Assembly: GCA_024684085.1 (NCBI GenBank)
Contig: JAIKXM010000006.1
Location: 1 to 64,000, forward strand
From: Lachnospiraceae bacterium
GTDB taxonomy: Bacteria; Bacillota; Clostridia; Lachnospirales; Lachnospiraceae
Reading direction: 5' to 3'
DNA length: 64,000 nt
Shown here in pieces: positions 8,401-16,638 of the stretch. The position numbers were made by a program, and so were the translations under genes. The stretch's first letter is position 1, and every line of letters starts with the position of its first letter. Under the pieces are notes generated by a model. The model ran no database searches, was not told where the DNA came from, and worked only from the letters and a program-made list of their open reading frames with translations.

Positions 8401-8456
8401 ATTCGAAGGTGAGACCGTATACCAAGATCAGAAGCTGTCTTGATTATGAAGTTTGA
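8401..8456 (+). pseudogene. Dabb-domain gene, 3' relic
   Basis: The 56 nt encode SKVRPYTKIRSCLDYEV and a stop, matching the C-terminus of the intact Dabb protein encoded at 17423-17725 (SKVRPYTKLRSCLDYAL) with high nucleotide identity. Nothing of the upstream part of that gene is recognisable. The relic sits about 70 nt before the MBL hydrolase gene. The intact Dabb gene at 17.4 kb is in turn followed by a 3' relic of the MBL gene. Confidence 0.8.
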
Positions 8457-8526
8457 TATGGGGCGAAGCTGTTTGGCTCCGGGGCTGACTGCTCTGAATG
8501 AATGTGAATGAGAAAAGGTGAAGTTA

Positions 8527-9399
8527 ATGAGGATTATTAATTTGATCGAGAATACCGAAGGGCACGAGGCGTGCGTCTGCGCGCATGGATTGTCCTTTTA
8601 TGTTGAGACTGAGGGACATAAGCTTCTGCTGGATCTGGGACCTTCTGCGGATACCCTGTATAATGCCGAGAAGCTGGGGATTGATCTTGCAGGTGTGGAT
8701 ATCGTGATTCTAAGCCACGGGCATTATGATCATTCGGGCGGCATCATGCCCTTTGTCAATCTCAATCCCAAGGCTCGGATATATATGCAGAAGACTGCGG
8801 TAGATGACTATTATGCTGACGACGGTGAGTCGGCCGGCAGCGACCGTTACAGATATATCGGGATCGATAAGGCGATCGCGGGCTTGCCTGAAGTCGTGAA
8901 GCTTCAGGGTGATCATCGGATAGATGACGAGCTTGAGCTGTTCACGATAGCCGGTCGTACACATCCGCTCCCGTCTGCCAATCGCCGCCTCTTAAAAAAA
9001 TCAGGCGATGAGCTTATAAGAGATGATTTCGATCACGAGCAGTATCTTGTGATCAACAATGGTGGGAAGAAGATCCTGATGTCGGGGTGCGCGCACAACG
9101 GTATGCTCAGTATTCTGGATGCCTTTGAAGAGAAGTACGGAACAGCTCCCGATGTGGTCATCAGCGGTTTTCATCTAATGAAGAAAAGACCGTACAGGGA
9201 TGAAGAGATCACGGAGATAGAAGAGATCGCGAATATACTTAAGCAATATCCTACGAGCTTTTTTACCTGTCATTGCACCGGAGAGCCTGCATATGATATT
9301 ATGAAGCATATCATGGGCGATAAGCTTAAGTATGTTCATTCCGGCGAAGAGGTCGGGGATGTTGGCAAGGCACTGGAGTTCGCGAAGCTGGTTAAGTAA
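8527..9399 (+). CDS. MBL-fold metallohydrolase (dihydropterin/ribofuranosylaminobenzene-phosphate synthase-like)
   Basis: Cytosolic metallo-beta-lactamase-fold hydrolase with the metal-binding motif SHGHYDHSGG (about residues 63-72 counting from ATG 8527), SGCAHNG around 180, and later FHL and CHCTG motifs. This pattern belongs to the MBL subgroup annotated as 7,8-dihydropterin-6-methyl-4-(beta-D-ribofuranosyl)-aminobenzene 5'-phosphate synthase homologues; the real substrate in this organism is unknown. Start: AGGTGA lies just before ATG 8527, so this is preferred to the GTG at 8518, which is part of that ribosome binding site. A Dabb relic precedes it and a strong terminator follows. Confidence 0.85.
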   Translation: MRIINLIENTEGHEACVCAHGLSFYVETEGHKLLLDLGPSADTLYNAEKLGIDLAGVDIVILSHGHYDHSGGIMPFVNLNPKARIYMQKTAVDDYYADDGESAGSDRYRYIGIDKAIAGLPEVVKLQGDHRIDDELELFTIAGRTHPLPSANRRLLKKSGDELIRDDFDHEQYLVINNGGKKILMSGCAHNGMLSILDAFEEKYGTAPDVVISGFHLMKKRPYRDEEITEIEEIANILKQYPTSFFTCHCTGEPAYDIMKHIMGDKLKYVHSGEEVGDVGKALEFAKLVK

Positions 9400-9434
9400 T
9401 GGTTCGGCTATAATAAGAGTACGCATTAACAGCG

Positions 9435-9468
9435 GTGGAGAGAATCTTTGGATTTTCTCCACTTTTTT
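9435..9468 (+). terminator. Terminator of the MBL hydrolase gene
   Basis: Stem GTGGAGAGAATC / GATTTTCTCCAC (12 bp with one G-U), four-base loop TTTG, then six T. It is 36 nt after the stop codon. Confidence 0.92.
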
Positions 9469-9769
9469 CAATGTACGGACAATTAATTCAAGATAGGAAA
9501 AGACATGGTATTCTTAGAACATTGCAGAGTCTTGTAGGTAGTGGAATATGTATATATTATCCCGGATATGTAAAGTGATTCTTGATAAACAGAATACAGA
9601 AAAGGAGTACAAGATTATTACCGGAAGCGGTAGGATAAAAGGGCGAGATACGGTATAATTGTTGTATAAGAGGTTTTGGTTGTCGTGCGTTCTTTGTGTT
9701 TCATTACAAGCGGATATCGGACAACATCAGATAAGACATAAGCATTAGTTTGTAGAGGAGGAAGAGCCT
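9469..9769 (+). promoter_or_regulatory. Leader of the deaminase gene, with one dispersed-repeat copy
   Basis: The gap holds a TATAAT at 9654-9659 (about 110 nt before the deaminase start) without a good -35. At 9674-9725 a diverged copy of the element that is tandemly duplicated at 22119-22298 follows (GTTGTCG.GCGT.CTTTG..., CATTACAA, CGGA.ATC.GAC). No ORF with a ribosome binding site is seen. Confidence 0.45.
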
Positions 9770-10246
9770 ATGAATAAATATATGGAAGTGGCGGATGCCC
9801 TTGCGCGAGATAACCTGAAGACTAATGTCGGAGGCCCTTTTGGTGCGGTAGTTGTAAAAGATGGGGAGATTGTCGGACGTGGCTCTAACCATGTTCTTGA
9901 GAATAATGATCCCACGGCTCATGCAGAGGTCATGGCTATACGCGATGCCTGCAAGAATCTTGCTACTTACGATCTTACCGGCTGCGAGCTTTATACAAGC
10001 TGCTATCCTTGTCCAATGTGTTTGTCTGCGATCATATGGGCCAATATCAGGCAGGTCTACTTTGGCAATACCAAGGAAGATGCAGAAGCTATCGGTTTTC
10101 GGGATGACTTCATCTATCGTTATCTTGAGAAGCTGGCTTCCAATGAAACTCAGGCTCAGGTGCTGGATTTAGAGCCTATGGATAGAGAATATACCATTGA
10201 GTGCTTCAATCTGTTTGCGGATAAAGAAGATAAGACAGTTTACTAA
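9770..10246 (+). CDS. Nucleoside/guanine deaminase, cytidine deaminase-like fold
   Basis: Zinc-dependent deaminase of 158 aa. The zinc and catalytic residues are visible: HAEVMAI (about residues 52-58, His ligand and proton-shuttling Glu) and CYPCPMC (about 83-89, two Cys ligands). The GGPFGAVVV start and the tail with PMDREYTIECFNLF fit the GuaD-type guanine deaminases better than the tRNA adenosine deaminase TadA. Guanine to xanthine conversion in purine salvage is therefore the likely role, by family inference. GGAGGAAGAG precedes ATG 9770. It is a single gene; the next gene is 144 nt away behind its own TATAAT at about 10315. Confidence 0.85.
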   Translation: MNKYMEVADALARDNLKTNVGGPFGAVVVKDGEIVGRGSNHVLENNDPTAHAEVMAIRDACKNLATYDLTGCELYTSCYPCPMCLSAIIWANIRQVYFGNTKEDAEAIGFRDDFIYRYLEKLASNETQAQVLDLEPMDREYTIECFNLFADKEDKTVY

Positions 10247-10390
10247 GATTGTCTGTTGCGGCAGAGGTAGATTCTGTCTGCCTTAGCTGATGATCTGAGT
10301 GATCAGATATGTGATATAATAATATGGATCGTTTAATGAGAGTATAAACGATTATTTGGCTGATAAGATCTAAGAGAGGAGGTTGCGTAA

Positions 10391-11587
10391 GTGGGAACAT
10401 ATTTGAATCCCGGAAACAGCGGATTTGCAGAAATGCAGAGATCCAATTATGTTGATAAGACAGGGCTTATCGGATTGATCAACGATACAATAAGTACCAA
10501 GAAGAAGCTTACATGTATAAGCAGACCTCGTCGCTTTGGTAAGTCTTATGCCGCGCAGATGTTATGCGCCTATTATGACAGGACTTGTGACTCACATGAG
10601 TTGTTCGGCGGATATGAGATATCCGGAGATGCATCATATGAAGAGCATATCAACAAATATAATGTGATAAGCATTGATGTGACAGGTTTCATATCAGCAG
10701 CAAGGAAAAAGAATACCTCATTAAGAGATATCCCGGCTCTTATTGATGACACGATATTGAAAGAAACACATAAGTTGTATCCTGATCTAAATGAGATAGA
10801 TGATCTGAATGAATGTCTTCTCGAACTTGTCAGGAATACCGGAACCAAGATAGTGTTTGTTATCGATGAATGGGATTCGATGATAAGAGAAGCCGTAGAT
10901 GATGAGGATGCTCAGGTGAGTTATCTTAATCTTTTGAGAGGCTGGTTCAAGAATAATAATTTTACTCCGGAGGCAGTGGCTGCTGCTTATATGACAGGAA
11001 TATTGCCTATAAAAAAAGATGGTTCGCAATCTGCCATATCAGATTTTAGGGAGTATTCAGTGCTCAATCCGGGTGATTTTGCCGAATATATAGGTTTTAC
11101 TGAAGAGAATGTACGAGCTCTCTGCAACGCCGGCAATGCGAATTTTGAGAATATGAAGAGTTGGTATGATGGCTACTCCATGGGTGGGAAGCATTCTATC
11201 TATAATCCATATTCTGTTATCCAGGCTATTGAAACAGGTGTATTCACATCATATTGGAAGAAGACATCTGCTGCCGAGACTCTTATGACTTATATTGATA
11301 TGGATCAGGAAGGACTTCAGGACACGGTAGCGAGATTGATTGCCGGTGAAGCTGTAGAGGTGGACACAGATTCATTTAGGAATGATGTAGAGACATTTAC
11401 ATGTAAGGATGATATCCTGACATTGCTTATTCATCTCGGGTATCTTACCTATGAGGAAGTGTCAGATTCTTATGACAATGAAGACTGTATAATGGCAGGA
11501 TTGGCTAGGATTCCCAATGAGGAAGTCAGGACTGAGTTTGATAAGACTAAGGAACAGACCTGTCTTATCGAACGAATTAATAAGTGA
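10391..11587 (+). CDS. AAA-ATPase-like protein lacking the C-terminal DUF1703 nuclease-like domain
   Basis: The 398-aa protein is the N-terminal module of the AAA-ATPase_like (PF09820) family, abundant in gut Firmicutes and Bacteroidetes: YVDKTGLI near residue 20, Walker A-like SRPRRFGKS (about 43-51), Walker B-like VFVIDEWD (about 155-162), YMTGILPI and the EYSVLNPG region. Full family members are about 520-570 aa and end with DUF1703, a PD-(D/E)XK-type domain; here a stop comes right after RIPNEEVRTEF plus about 15 residues, so that domain is missing entirely. The start is GTG 10391, supported by AGGAGG 8 nt upstream. A terminator follows 40 nt after the stop. Cellular role unknown. Confidence 0.85.
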   Translation: MGTYLNPGNSGFAEMQRSNYVDKTGLIGLINDTISTKKKLTCISRPRRFGKSYAAQMLCAYYDRTCDSHELFGGYEISGDASYEEHINKYNVISIDVTGFISAARKKNTSLRDIPALIDDTILKETHKLYPDLNEIDDLNECLLELVRNTGTKIVFVIDEWDSMIREAVDDEDAQVSYLNLLRGWFKNNNFTPEAVAAAYMTGILPIKKDGSQSAISDFREYSVLNPGDFAEYIGFTEENVRALCNAGNANFENMKSWYDGYSMGGKHSIYNPYSVIQAIETGVFTSYWKKTSAAETLMTYIDMDQEGLQDTVARLIAGEAVEVDTDSFRNDVETFTCKDDILTLLIHLGYLTYEEVSDSYDNEDCIMAGLARIPNEEVRTEFDKTKEQTCLIERINK

Positions 11588-11628
11588 TATTTAGGCTGCG
11601 TATTAATAAGATACGGTTCGATTAATTA

Positions 11629-11655
11629 GGACATTCTGTTACAGGATGTCCTTTT
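11629..11655 (+). terminator. Terminator after the AAA-ATPase-like gene
   Basis: Stem GGACATTCTG / ACAGGATGTCC (one bulge) followed by five T. Confidence 0.8.
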
Positions 11656-11913
11656 TAGTTAATAGAAAAGAATGGCACTGACAGCAAAATAGGATCCCTG
11701 TTTTTGGTATGGCGCGTATGTTCCGAATCTTCTTTATCCGGTTGAATTAAAACGTTTTTAATGCTAAAATTTTGAATTGGGTAACGGGCTTTTGGATATT
11801 CTTAAGAGCAATAGGGGTGCGCTTGGGATGATTCCGAACAGCCGAGGTTTAGCACAGGCGAATGGGGCATGTTTCTACCTGTTCGCACACTATAGTTTGG
11901 GGGTTATATAACT
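11656..11913 (+). promoter_or_regulatory. Upstream region of the GH16 gene
   Basis: About 260 nt without an ORF. A TTGAAT..AAAACG and a TAAAATTTTGAATT tract near 11745-11785 are AT-rich promoter candidates; from about 11790 to 11880 the sequence is GC-richer, with an ACAGGCGAA / TTCGC..-type inverted repeat around 11856-11886 that could fold in the leader. No known riboswitch consensus was recognised. Confidence 0.3.
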
Positions 11914-13767
11914 ATGAGAAACAAAGTGGCAATGAGGGTATTGGCTGCAATATCTACCCTTGCTATGGTTTTCGGCACGGTCTTTGCCGGAGGAGAACCA
12001 ATGAAAGCAGAAGCAGCGGAACAGTACGAGCTGGTATGGAGTGATGAATTTGACGGTAATACCTTGAATCGTAACAACTGGAATGTGGAAGTGAACGGAT
12101 ACGGAGGCTGGAATAATGAGCTTCAGTACTATCTGGACAGTCCCAACAACATTGTGGTTAATAACGGAACGTTGAAGATCATCGCTCGCAAAGAAAGATA
12201 TCAGGATAAGGATTACACATCGGCAAGATTAAATTCGCAGAATAAGGTGTCTCTCGGTCTCGGTAAGATCGAAGCAAGAATGAAACTGCCCAGTTTTATG
12301 GGCGCCTGGCCTGCTTTTTGGCTGATGGGTTCCAACGGACAGCAGTGGCCCAACTGTGGCGAGATCGATATCCTCGAGACGATCAATAATGAGAACATTG
12401 TCTATGGTTCGGCTCATTGGCCTTCGTCTACACCCGGTAAGGCTAATGACAGTGCATCCGGCGGAACATACGGACGCTATATTGACATTACACAGTGGCA
12501 TACTTACGGAATCGAGAGAGATGCCGATAAGATCGTGTGGTATATCGATGACTATAAGTATTCGACGGTAAGTCTTACAGACAACGCTAACAAGGCACCC
12601 TTGACCATCGATCAGTATATTCTTCTCAATCTCGCGATAGGCGGTAACTGGCCCGGATTCAATATTGATGACAGCGCCATTCCTGCGACGATGGAAGTTG
12701 ATTATGTGCGTTACTATAAGCGCATCGATACAGGATCCACTCCGGGCTCTGATATACCTTCTAATGTAGGGTATAAGGATCTCGTGGCTGAATCTGCGTC
12801 AACATTCTCCGGGGCGGTAGGCTCGTGGGCAGGCTCAGCCGGAACAATATCTGCTAAGAATCCCGCAACGGCCGGATTCGTTGCAGACCTTACTGCGATC
12901 GGTAACGATATGTGGGGTGCTCAGGCTTCGCTTGTCAATCTCAACTATACACCGGGGCAGACCTATACATTCCGCTCGACTCTGACATCCAGTGTTGATA
13001 AAAAGGTATTTGTAAAAATCGAGGGCGACGATCATGCTGAAATAGCCGTAGATACCCTTAATCTCAAGGCGAATCAGCCATATGCATATGAGAGAAGCGT
13101 AACGATCCCTTCAGGATATAACGGTGCCGTATCGCTGTTCTACGCTTTTGGCGGAGGCTTTGACGGCGAGTATAACAGTGCAGGCTCAGGTCTTAGACTC
13201 GAAGTGAAGAATGTATATTTCTTTACCGGCAAAACAGATGCGCCTGAGACAGAATCTCCCGAAACAGAAATACCGGATCCGGATGATCAAGGAACGGGAA
13301 CACCTCACACAGACGAGCCGGCGACAGAAGTGCCTGATACGGATAAGCCTGATACAGAAGTGCCTCATACAGATGAGCCTTCTACAGAAACACCTGATAC
13401 TGATGTGCACGGTGGCGACGAGGTTGCAGGCGTGGATAAGTGGAATGCCAATGCAGTCTATACAAAGGGAAGCAGGGTATCATATAACGGTAAGGTATAT
13501 GAGGCTTCATGGTGGACACAGGGTACCAACCCCGAACAGCAGGGTGTGTGGGGACCTTGGAAGCTTGTAGGCAATGCTGTGGTTGATAATGATAACGGAC
13601 AGCAGACATCTCCTGTTGTGGGAGTTCCGGCATGGGATCCTTCAAAGGTATATTACGGAGGTGAAAAGGTCAGCTATAATGGCAAGGTATATAAGGCTAA
13701 CTGGTGGACACAGGGTACTAATCCCGAACAGCAGGGCGCATGGGGACCCTGGAGCCTTGTAGGTTAA
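11914..13767 (+). CDS. Secreted GH16 endo-beta-1,3(4)-glucanase with CBMs
   Basis: Extracellular glucanase of 617 aa. Signal peptide 1-35 (charged start, hydrophobic core, AEA-AEQ cleavage region). GH16 catalytic domain about 38-275 with GEIDILE (nucleophile Glu150, Asp152, acid/base Glu155) and the WPAFWLMG laminarinase-type segment, which points to beta-1,3 or mixed-linkage glucan. Residues about 285-435 form a CBM4/9-like beta-sandwich. A Thr/Pro/Asp/Glu-rich linker with PDTDEP-type repeats (about 438-500) follows, then two CBM5/12 (ChtBD3) modules, each with WTQGTNPEQQGxWGPW. The two modules are nearly identical, so one is a recent duplication. A fungal or yeast cell-wall target is inferred. 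A terminator follows. Confidence 0.94.
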   Translation: MRNKVAMRVLAAISTLAMVFGTVFAGGEPMKAEAAEQYELVWSDEFDGNTLNRNNWNVEVNGYGGWNNELQYYLDSPNNIVVNNGTLKIIARKERYQDKDYTSARLNSQNKVSLGLGKIEARMKLPSFMGAWPAFWLMGSNGQQWPNCGEIDILETINNENIVYGSAHWPSSTPGKANDSASGGTYGRYIDITQWHTYGIERDADKIVWYIDDYKYSTVSLTDNANKAPLTIDQYILLNLAIGGNWPGFNIDDSAIPATMEVDYVRYYKRIDTGSTPGSDIPSNVGYKDLVAESASTFSGAVGSWAGSAGTISAKNPATAGFVADLTAIGNDMWGAQASLVNLNYTPGQTYTFRSTLTSSVDKKVFVKIEGDDHAEIAVDTLNLKANQPYAYERSVTIPSGYNGAVSLFYAFGGGFDGEYNSAGSGLRLEVKNVYFFTGKTDAPETESPETEIPDPDDQGTGTPHTDEPATEVPDTDKPDTEVPHTDEPSTETPDTDVHGGDEVAGVDKWNANAVYTKGSRVSYNGKVYEASWWTQGTNPEQQGVWGPWKLVGNAVVDNDNGQQTSPVVGVPAWDPSKVYYGGEKVSYNGKVYKANWWTQGTNPEQQGAWGPWSLVG

Positions 13768-13794
13768 CGGATCAACTCTATAGTGATGAACTTG

Positions 13795-13860
13795 AATGCT
13801 TGATGGATGTAATGATAACATATCATTGTAAATACTTTACATTTATCAAGCATTTTGTTT
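13795..13860 (+). terminator. Terminator of the GH16 gene
   Basis: AATGCTTGAT pairs with ATCAAGCATT, with a second inner hairpin in the loop, and TTTTGTTT follows. Located 28 nt after the stop. Confidence 0.7.
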
Positions 13861-13956
13861 GGCATCATATGGTGAAGAAACGAGGAATAGACGGCGAGAC
13901 TTCCTTTGATCTTTGCACCGGAATGGGACGGAAACCGTATTGGAGGAGAAGAGAGA

Positions 13957-14412
13957 ATGGATCTTAAGATTATTGAATACTATGAAAGTGCAGACAAAGA
14001 GCATTGGCTTGCTGAGATCGGGCGTAGTGACTGGCCTGCGGGACAACTGCTCCATAAGCTCATAAGTGAAGATGGCTTCAAGAAGCTCTGCGGTGAGAAT
14101 GCAAGGATCCTGTTACTGACGGATGGCGATAAACTGGTATCTTACTGTACGTATGTATTTCAGGATGAGATCGATGATCCGGAGATTACGCCATGGATGG
14201 GATTCGTCTATACATTTCCGGAGTACAGGGGAAAGAGGATGTTCGGTAATCTTGTTGAGCGCGTATGCGAACTGGCAAGAGGTGACGGTCATAAGATACT
14301 GTATGTCTCTACCGAAGAGGTGGGCCTCTATGAGAAGTACGGGTTCTCTTACTGGAAGACCATGCCGAGCATCTACGGATGGCAGAGTCGTGTGTATAGG
14401 CAGGATATATAG
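13957..14412 (+). CDS. GNAT-family N-acetyltransferase
   Basis: Predicted acetyl-CoA-dependent acyltransferase of 151 aa. The GNAT signature is seen as GFVYTFPEYRGKRMFGNLVERV (acetyl-CoA pyrophosphate loop, YRGKRMFG) at about residues 84-105 and the C-terminal EKYGFSYW motif. The substrate cannot be told. GGAGGAG lies 9 nt before ATG 13957; an in-frame upstream ATG at 13906 has no ribosome binding site and lies before it. Single gene between two terminators. Confidence 0.82.
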   Translation: MDLKIIEYYESADKEHWLAEIGRSDWPAGQLLHKLISEDGFKKLCGENARILLLTDGDKLVSYCTYVFQDEIDDPEITPWMGFVYTFPEYRGKRMFGNLVERVCELARGDGHKILYVSTEEVGLYEKYGFSYWKTMPSIYGWQSRVYRQDI

Positions 14413-14522
14413 TTCGGATACTATTCGGTTTGATCATGGACATATCATGGTCAGAAATATCGAAGTAGATGAACTGATCGATAATTGTATTTGTTAAAGA
14501 GTAAAAAGGCAGAAATTACATG

Positions 14523-14572
14523 ATTACGATATGAAACATTACCTGCTGATGCGTTTCATATCGTAATTTTTT
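14523..14572 (+). terminator. Terminator following the GNAT gene
   Basis: Perfect 15-bp stem ATTACGATATGAAAC / GTTTCATATCGTAAT with a 15-nt loop and a six-T run; the 110 nt between gene stop and hairpin hold nothing recognisable. Confidence 0.93.
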
Positions 14573-14732
14573 GTTTTCAAAACGAAAAAGGAGCTATTGT
14601 CGTATAATAATACCTCATTTATAATTTAGATATGGAGTCGACGCCATAAGTATAGGAGGTTCTCATGAGGATTGAAGGAATTGATGAGATTGATAACAGG
14701 ATCATTGATGGATATTGATGGAGGCGTCGAAT

Positions 14733-15233
14733 ATGTACGATATAAAGAATTTGAACATTTGGAAGAAGGAGACCAAAGTCAGACAGAGCAAGGAATATCT
14801 GAAAAGTGATATTTCCGAATTGAATCTGTCGGTACGCTCATATAATTGCCTGAAAAGGGCCGGATGTAATACGGTAGAAGATGTGATCAGGATCATAGAG
14901 AGCGATGAGAACGGGCTGAAGAAGATCCGTAACCTCGGTAGTCGCAGTGAGACTGAGATCCTTGAGCGGATTAGAAGCTTTAAGGAAGAATACAAGACGG
15001 TAGAGATTGTAGCGGAAGGTGAATTGCCGATCGTAAAAAGAAAGTCAATGTATAATGCGGAGTCTATCTGGAACTCAAGCATAGAGGACTATCATTTGTC
15101 GAATTATGCATTGAATGGGTTGAAGGCACATGGGATCAATCAGGTAAAAGATCTATATGCGACCAATCCCAAGGATGAACCAGGGTGGTATGCCGTGAGG
15201 GAATTGTTCGAGAAGCTTCCTGCGGTTAATTGA
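14733..15233 (+). CDS. Stand-alone RNA polymerase alpha-CTD-like protein, two HhH modules
   Basis: Two copies of the fold that ends RNA polymerase alpha subunits are visible: residues about 24-85 (ISELNLSVRSYNCLKRAGC, then LKKIRNLGSRSETEI) and about 115-160 (IEDYHLSNYALNGLKAHG, then a degenerate second half). There is no alpha N-terminal assembly domain, so the protein is not an alpha subunit; it may bind DNA or other proteins through the CTD fold. The start ATG 14733 has GGAGG 8 nt upstream, better than the TTG at 14715. Similar small proteins occur in Lachnospiraceae; none has a firm function to my knowledge. Confidence 0.78.
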   Translation: MYDIKNLNIWKKETKVRQSKEYLKSDISELNLSVRSYNCLKRAGCNTVEDVIRIIESDENGLKKIRNLGSRSETEILERIRSFKEEYKTVEIVAEGELPIVKRKSMYNAESIWNSSIEDYHLSNYALNGLKAHGINQVKDLYATNPKDEPGWYAVRELFEKLPAVN

Positions 15234-15248
15234 TATATGCCGATAGGC

Positions 15249-15401
15249 ATTATTCCCGGATTCTGAAGGCAAAGTGGTAAGATACGACTCTGTATATATA
15301 TAGTCGATGATGGCAGTGAGATCAAGTCGGAAGCCAGTATTTCAAAACAGCTTGATACGCGTGAGGCATTCGATACAGTTGAGATATATCTGAGTGGATG
15401 A
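15249..15401 (+). pseudogene. Possible decayed coding remnant
   Basis: The frame FPDSEGKVVRYDSVYI stops at a TAG, but a +1 shift continues as VDDGSEIKSEASISKQLDTREAFDTVEIYLSG and a stop at 15401. The composition looks coding, there is no start or ribosome binding site, and a frameshift within the TATATATATA run would explain the break. I do not recognise the parent family. Confidence 0.3.
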
Positions 15402-15435
15402 AGATGAGGATATTGAACGTGGGTAATATCATAAG

Positions 15436-15459
15436 CAGGCGGGGAAAGTCCCCCGCCTG
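15436..15459 (+). terminator. GC-rich hairpin, possible terminator
   Basis: CAGGCGGGG / CCCCGCCTG stem with a 6-nt loop, followed by TTAAATAATT rather than a T run. It separates the alpha-CTD gene region from the ohrR promoter. Confidence 0.55.
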
Positions 15460-15517
15460 TTAAATAATTAAATGCTAAAAAAGAAGAATATTAGCTTAAA
15501 TTTTTACGAATTTATTA

Positions 15518-15546
15518 TTGACATTTTATATTGCGTGCAATATAAT
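15518..15546 (+). promoter_or_regulatory. ohrR promoter with palindromic operator between -35 and -10
   Basis: Consensus TTGACA (15518-15523), 17-nt spacer, TATAAT (15541-15546). The spacer holds TTATATTGCGTGCAATATAA (15526-15545), two 9-bp arms about GT, running into the -10 box. A dimer bound there would block polymerase. The next gene is a MarR/OhrR-type repressor, so autoregulation is the obvious reading. Confidence 0.85.
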
Positions 15547-15586
15547 TGGACACAAGATAAGAGATAGATACATTGTGAGGTGGCTT

Positions 15587-16021
15587 ATGGGACAGGAATA
15601 TGAACAACTCTTATTGAAAAATCAATTATGCTTTCCCATGTATGCGTGCAGCAGGAAGATCGTCGGCAGTTATACACCGTATCTGAAGCCCCTGGGGCTG
15701 ACATATACTCAGTATGTTGTCATGATGGTCCTGTGGGAACAGGAGACAGTGAATGTCGGACAGCTGGGGGAGATCCTAAGGCTTGATGCGGGAACCCTGA
15801 CGCCCTTGCTTAAGAGACTTGAGAAAGCTAACCTGGTCACAAGAGAGAGGTCCAAGGAAGATGAGAGGATCACTGTGATCTCTGTGACTAAGGAAGGAGA
15901 GGCTCTTAAGGAAAAATGCAAGGATATACCTTTCAAGCTGGCATCAAAGAGTTCGCCCCTCAGTGAAAGCGAAGCTAAGGAATTGTACAGACTGCTTTAT
16001 TTGTTTCTGGATGGTGAATAG
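15587..16021 (+). CDS. ohrR: MarR-family regulator, OhrR type
   Basis: Peroxide-sensing repressor of 144 aa. Seen: the conserved N-terminal cysteine in KNQLCFPMYACSRKI (Cys14), the winged-helix region VNVGQLGEILRLDAGTLTPLLKRLEKANLV and the wing RSKEDERITVISVT. In the OhrR family, oxidation of this Cys by organic hydroperoxides releases DNA. GAGGTGG precedes ATG 15587; the longer frame from 15518 starts within the promoter and is not used. The gene lies directly behind the palindromic operator and 66 nt ahead of a glutathione peroxidase gene, which fits control of peroxide defence. Confidence 0.9.
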   Translation: MGQEYEQLLLKNQLCFPMYACSRKIVGSYTPYLKPLGLTYTQYVVMMVLWEQETVNVGQLGEILRLDAGTLTPLLKRLEKANLVTRERSKEDERITVISVTKEGEALKEKCKDIPFKLASKSSPLSESEAKELYRLLYLFLDGE

Positions 16022-16087
16022 GAACGGGTAAAGATCGTAACAAAGTTGAACAAAGTTAATCAAAGAGAGAAGAAGGAGGAATAAGAG

Positions 16088-16627
16088 ATGATCTATGATT
16101 ATGAAGTTACTACCGGTACAGGAGAGAAACTGAGTCTCGCAGAGTATAAGGGTAAGGTGATCCTTGTAGTTAACACAGCAACCGGCTGTGGATTCACACC
16201 CCATTACAAAGATATAGAAGAAATGTATGAGAAGTATCATGATCAGGGCTTTGAGGTAGTGGATGTTCCCTGCAATCAGTTTGCGGGCCAGACTCCCGGA
16301 ACAGATGATGAAATCCATGAATTCTGTACACTCCATTACAATACGAAGTTCCCTCAGATGAAGAAGTCGGATGTTAACGGTGAGAATGCACTTCCGCTGT
16401 TTACCTATCTCAAGGAACAGAAGGGCTTCGAGGGCTTTGGAAAAGGACCCAAGGCTATGGCAATGTCTGTTATGATGTCTAAGATCGACAAGGATTATAA
16501 GAATAATCCCGATATCAAGTGGAACTTTACCAAATTCGTAGTAGATCGTGAAGGTAATGTTGTAGCACGTTTTGAGCCCACTGCCGATATGAGTAAGGTA
16601 GAAGAGTGCGTTAAGGCGTTGATGTAG
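16088..16627 (+). CDS. Glutathione peroxidase family protein
   Basis: Thiol peroxidase of 179 aa that reduces H2O2 or organic hydroperoxides, in bacteria of this type usually with thioredoxin rather than glutathione. The peroxidatic Cys lies in NTATGCGFTPHY (about residues 31-42), followed by the Gln-containing VPCNQFAGQ (about 62-70) and the Trp-containing WNFTKFVVDREG (about 145-156): the catalytic Cys-Gln-Trp set is complete. AAGGAGG lies 10 nt upstream. Second gene of the ohrR operon, 11 nt before the flavodoxin gene. Confidence 0.93.
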   Translation: MIYDYEVTTGTGEKLSLAEYKGKVILVVNTATGCGFTPHYKDIEEMYEKYHDQGFEVVDVPCNQFAGQTPGTDDEIHEFCTLHYNTKFPQMKKSDVNGENALPLFTYLKEQKGFEGFGKGPKAMAMSVMMSKIDKDYKNNPDIKWNFTKFVVDREGNVVARFEPTADMSKVEECVKALM

Positions 16628-16638
16628 GAGATATTGAC

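Noticed and set aside
11790..11890. A riboswitch (cyclic-di-GMP or purine) in front of the GH16 gene.
   Set aside because: Only a GTTTCTACC phrase recalls a purine aptamer; the remaining conserved positions are missing and the gene context does not fit.
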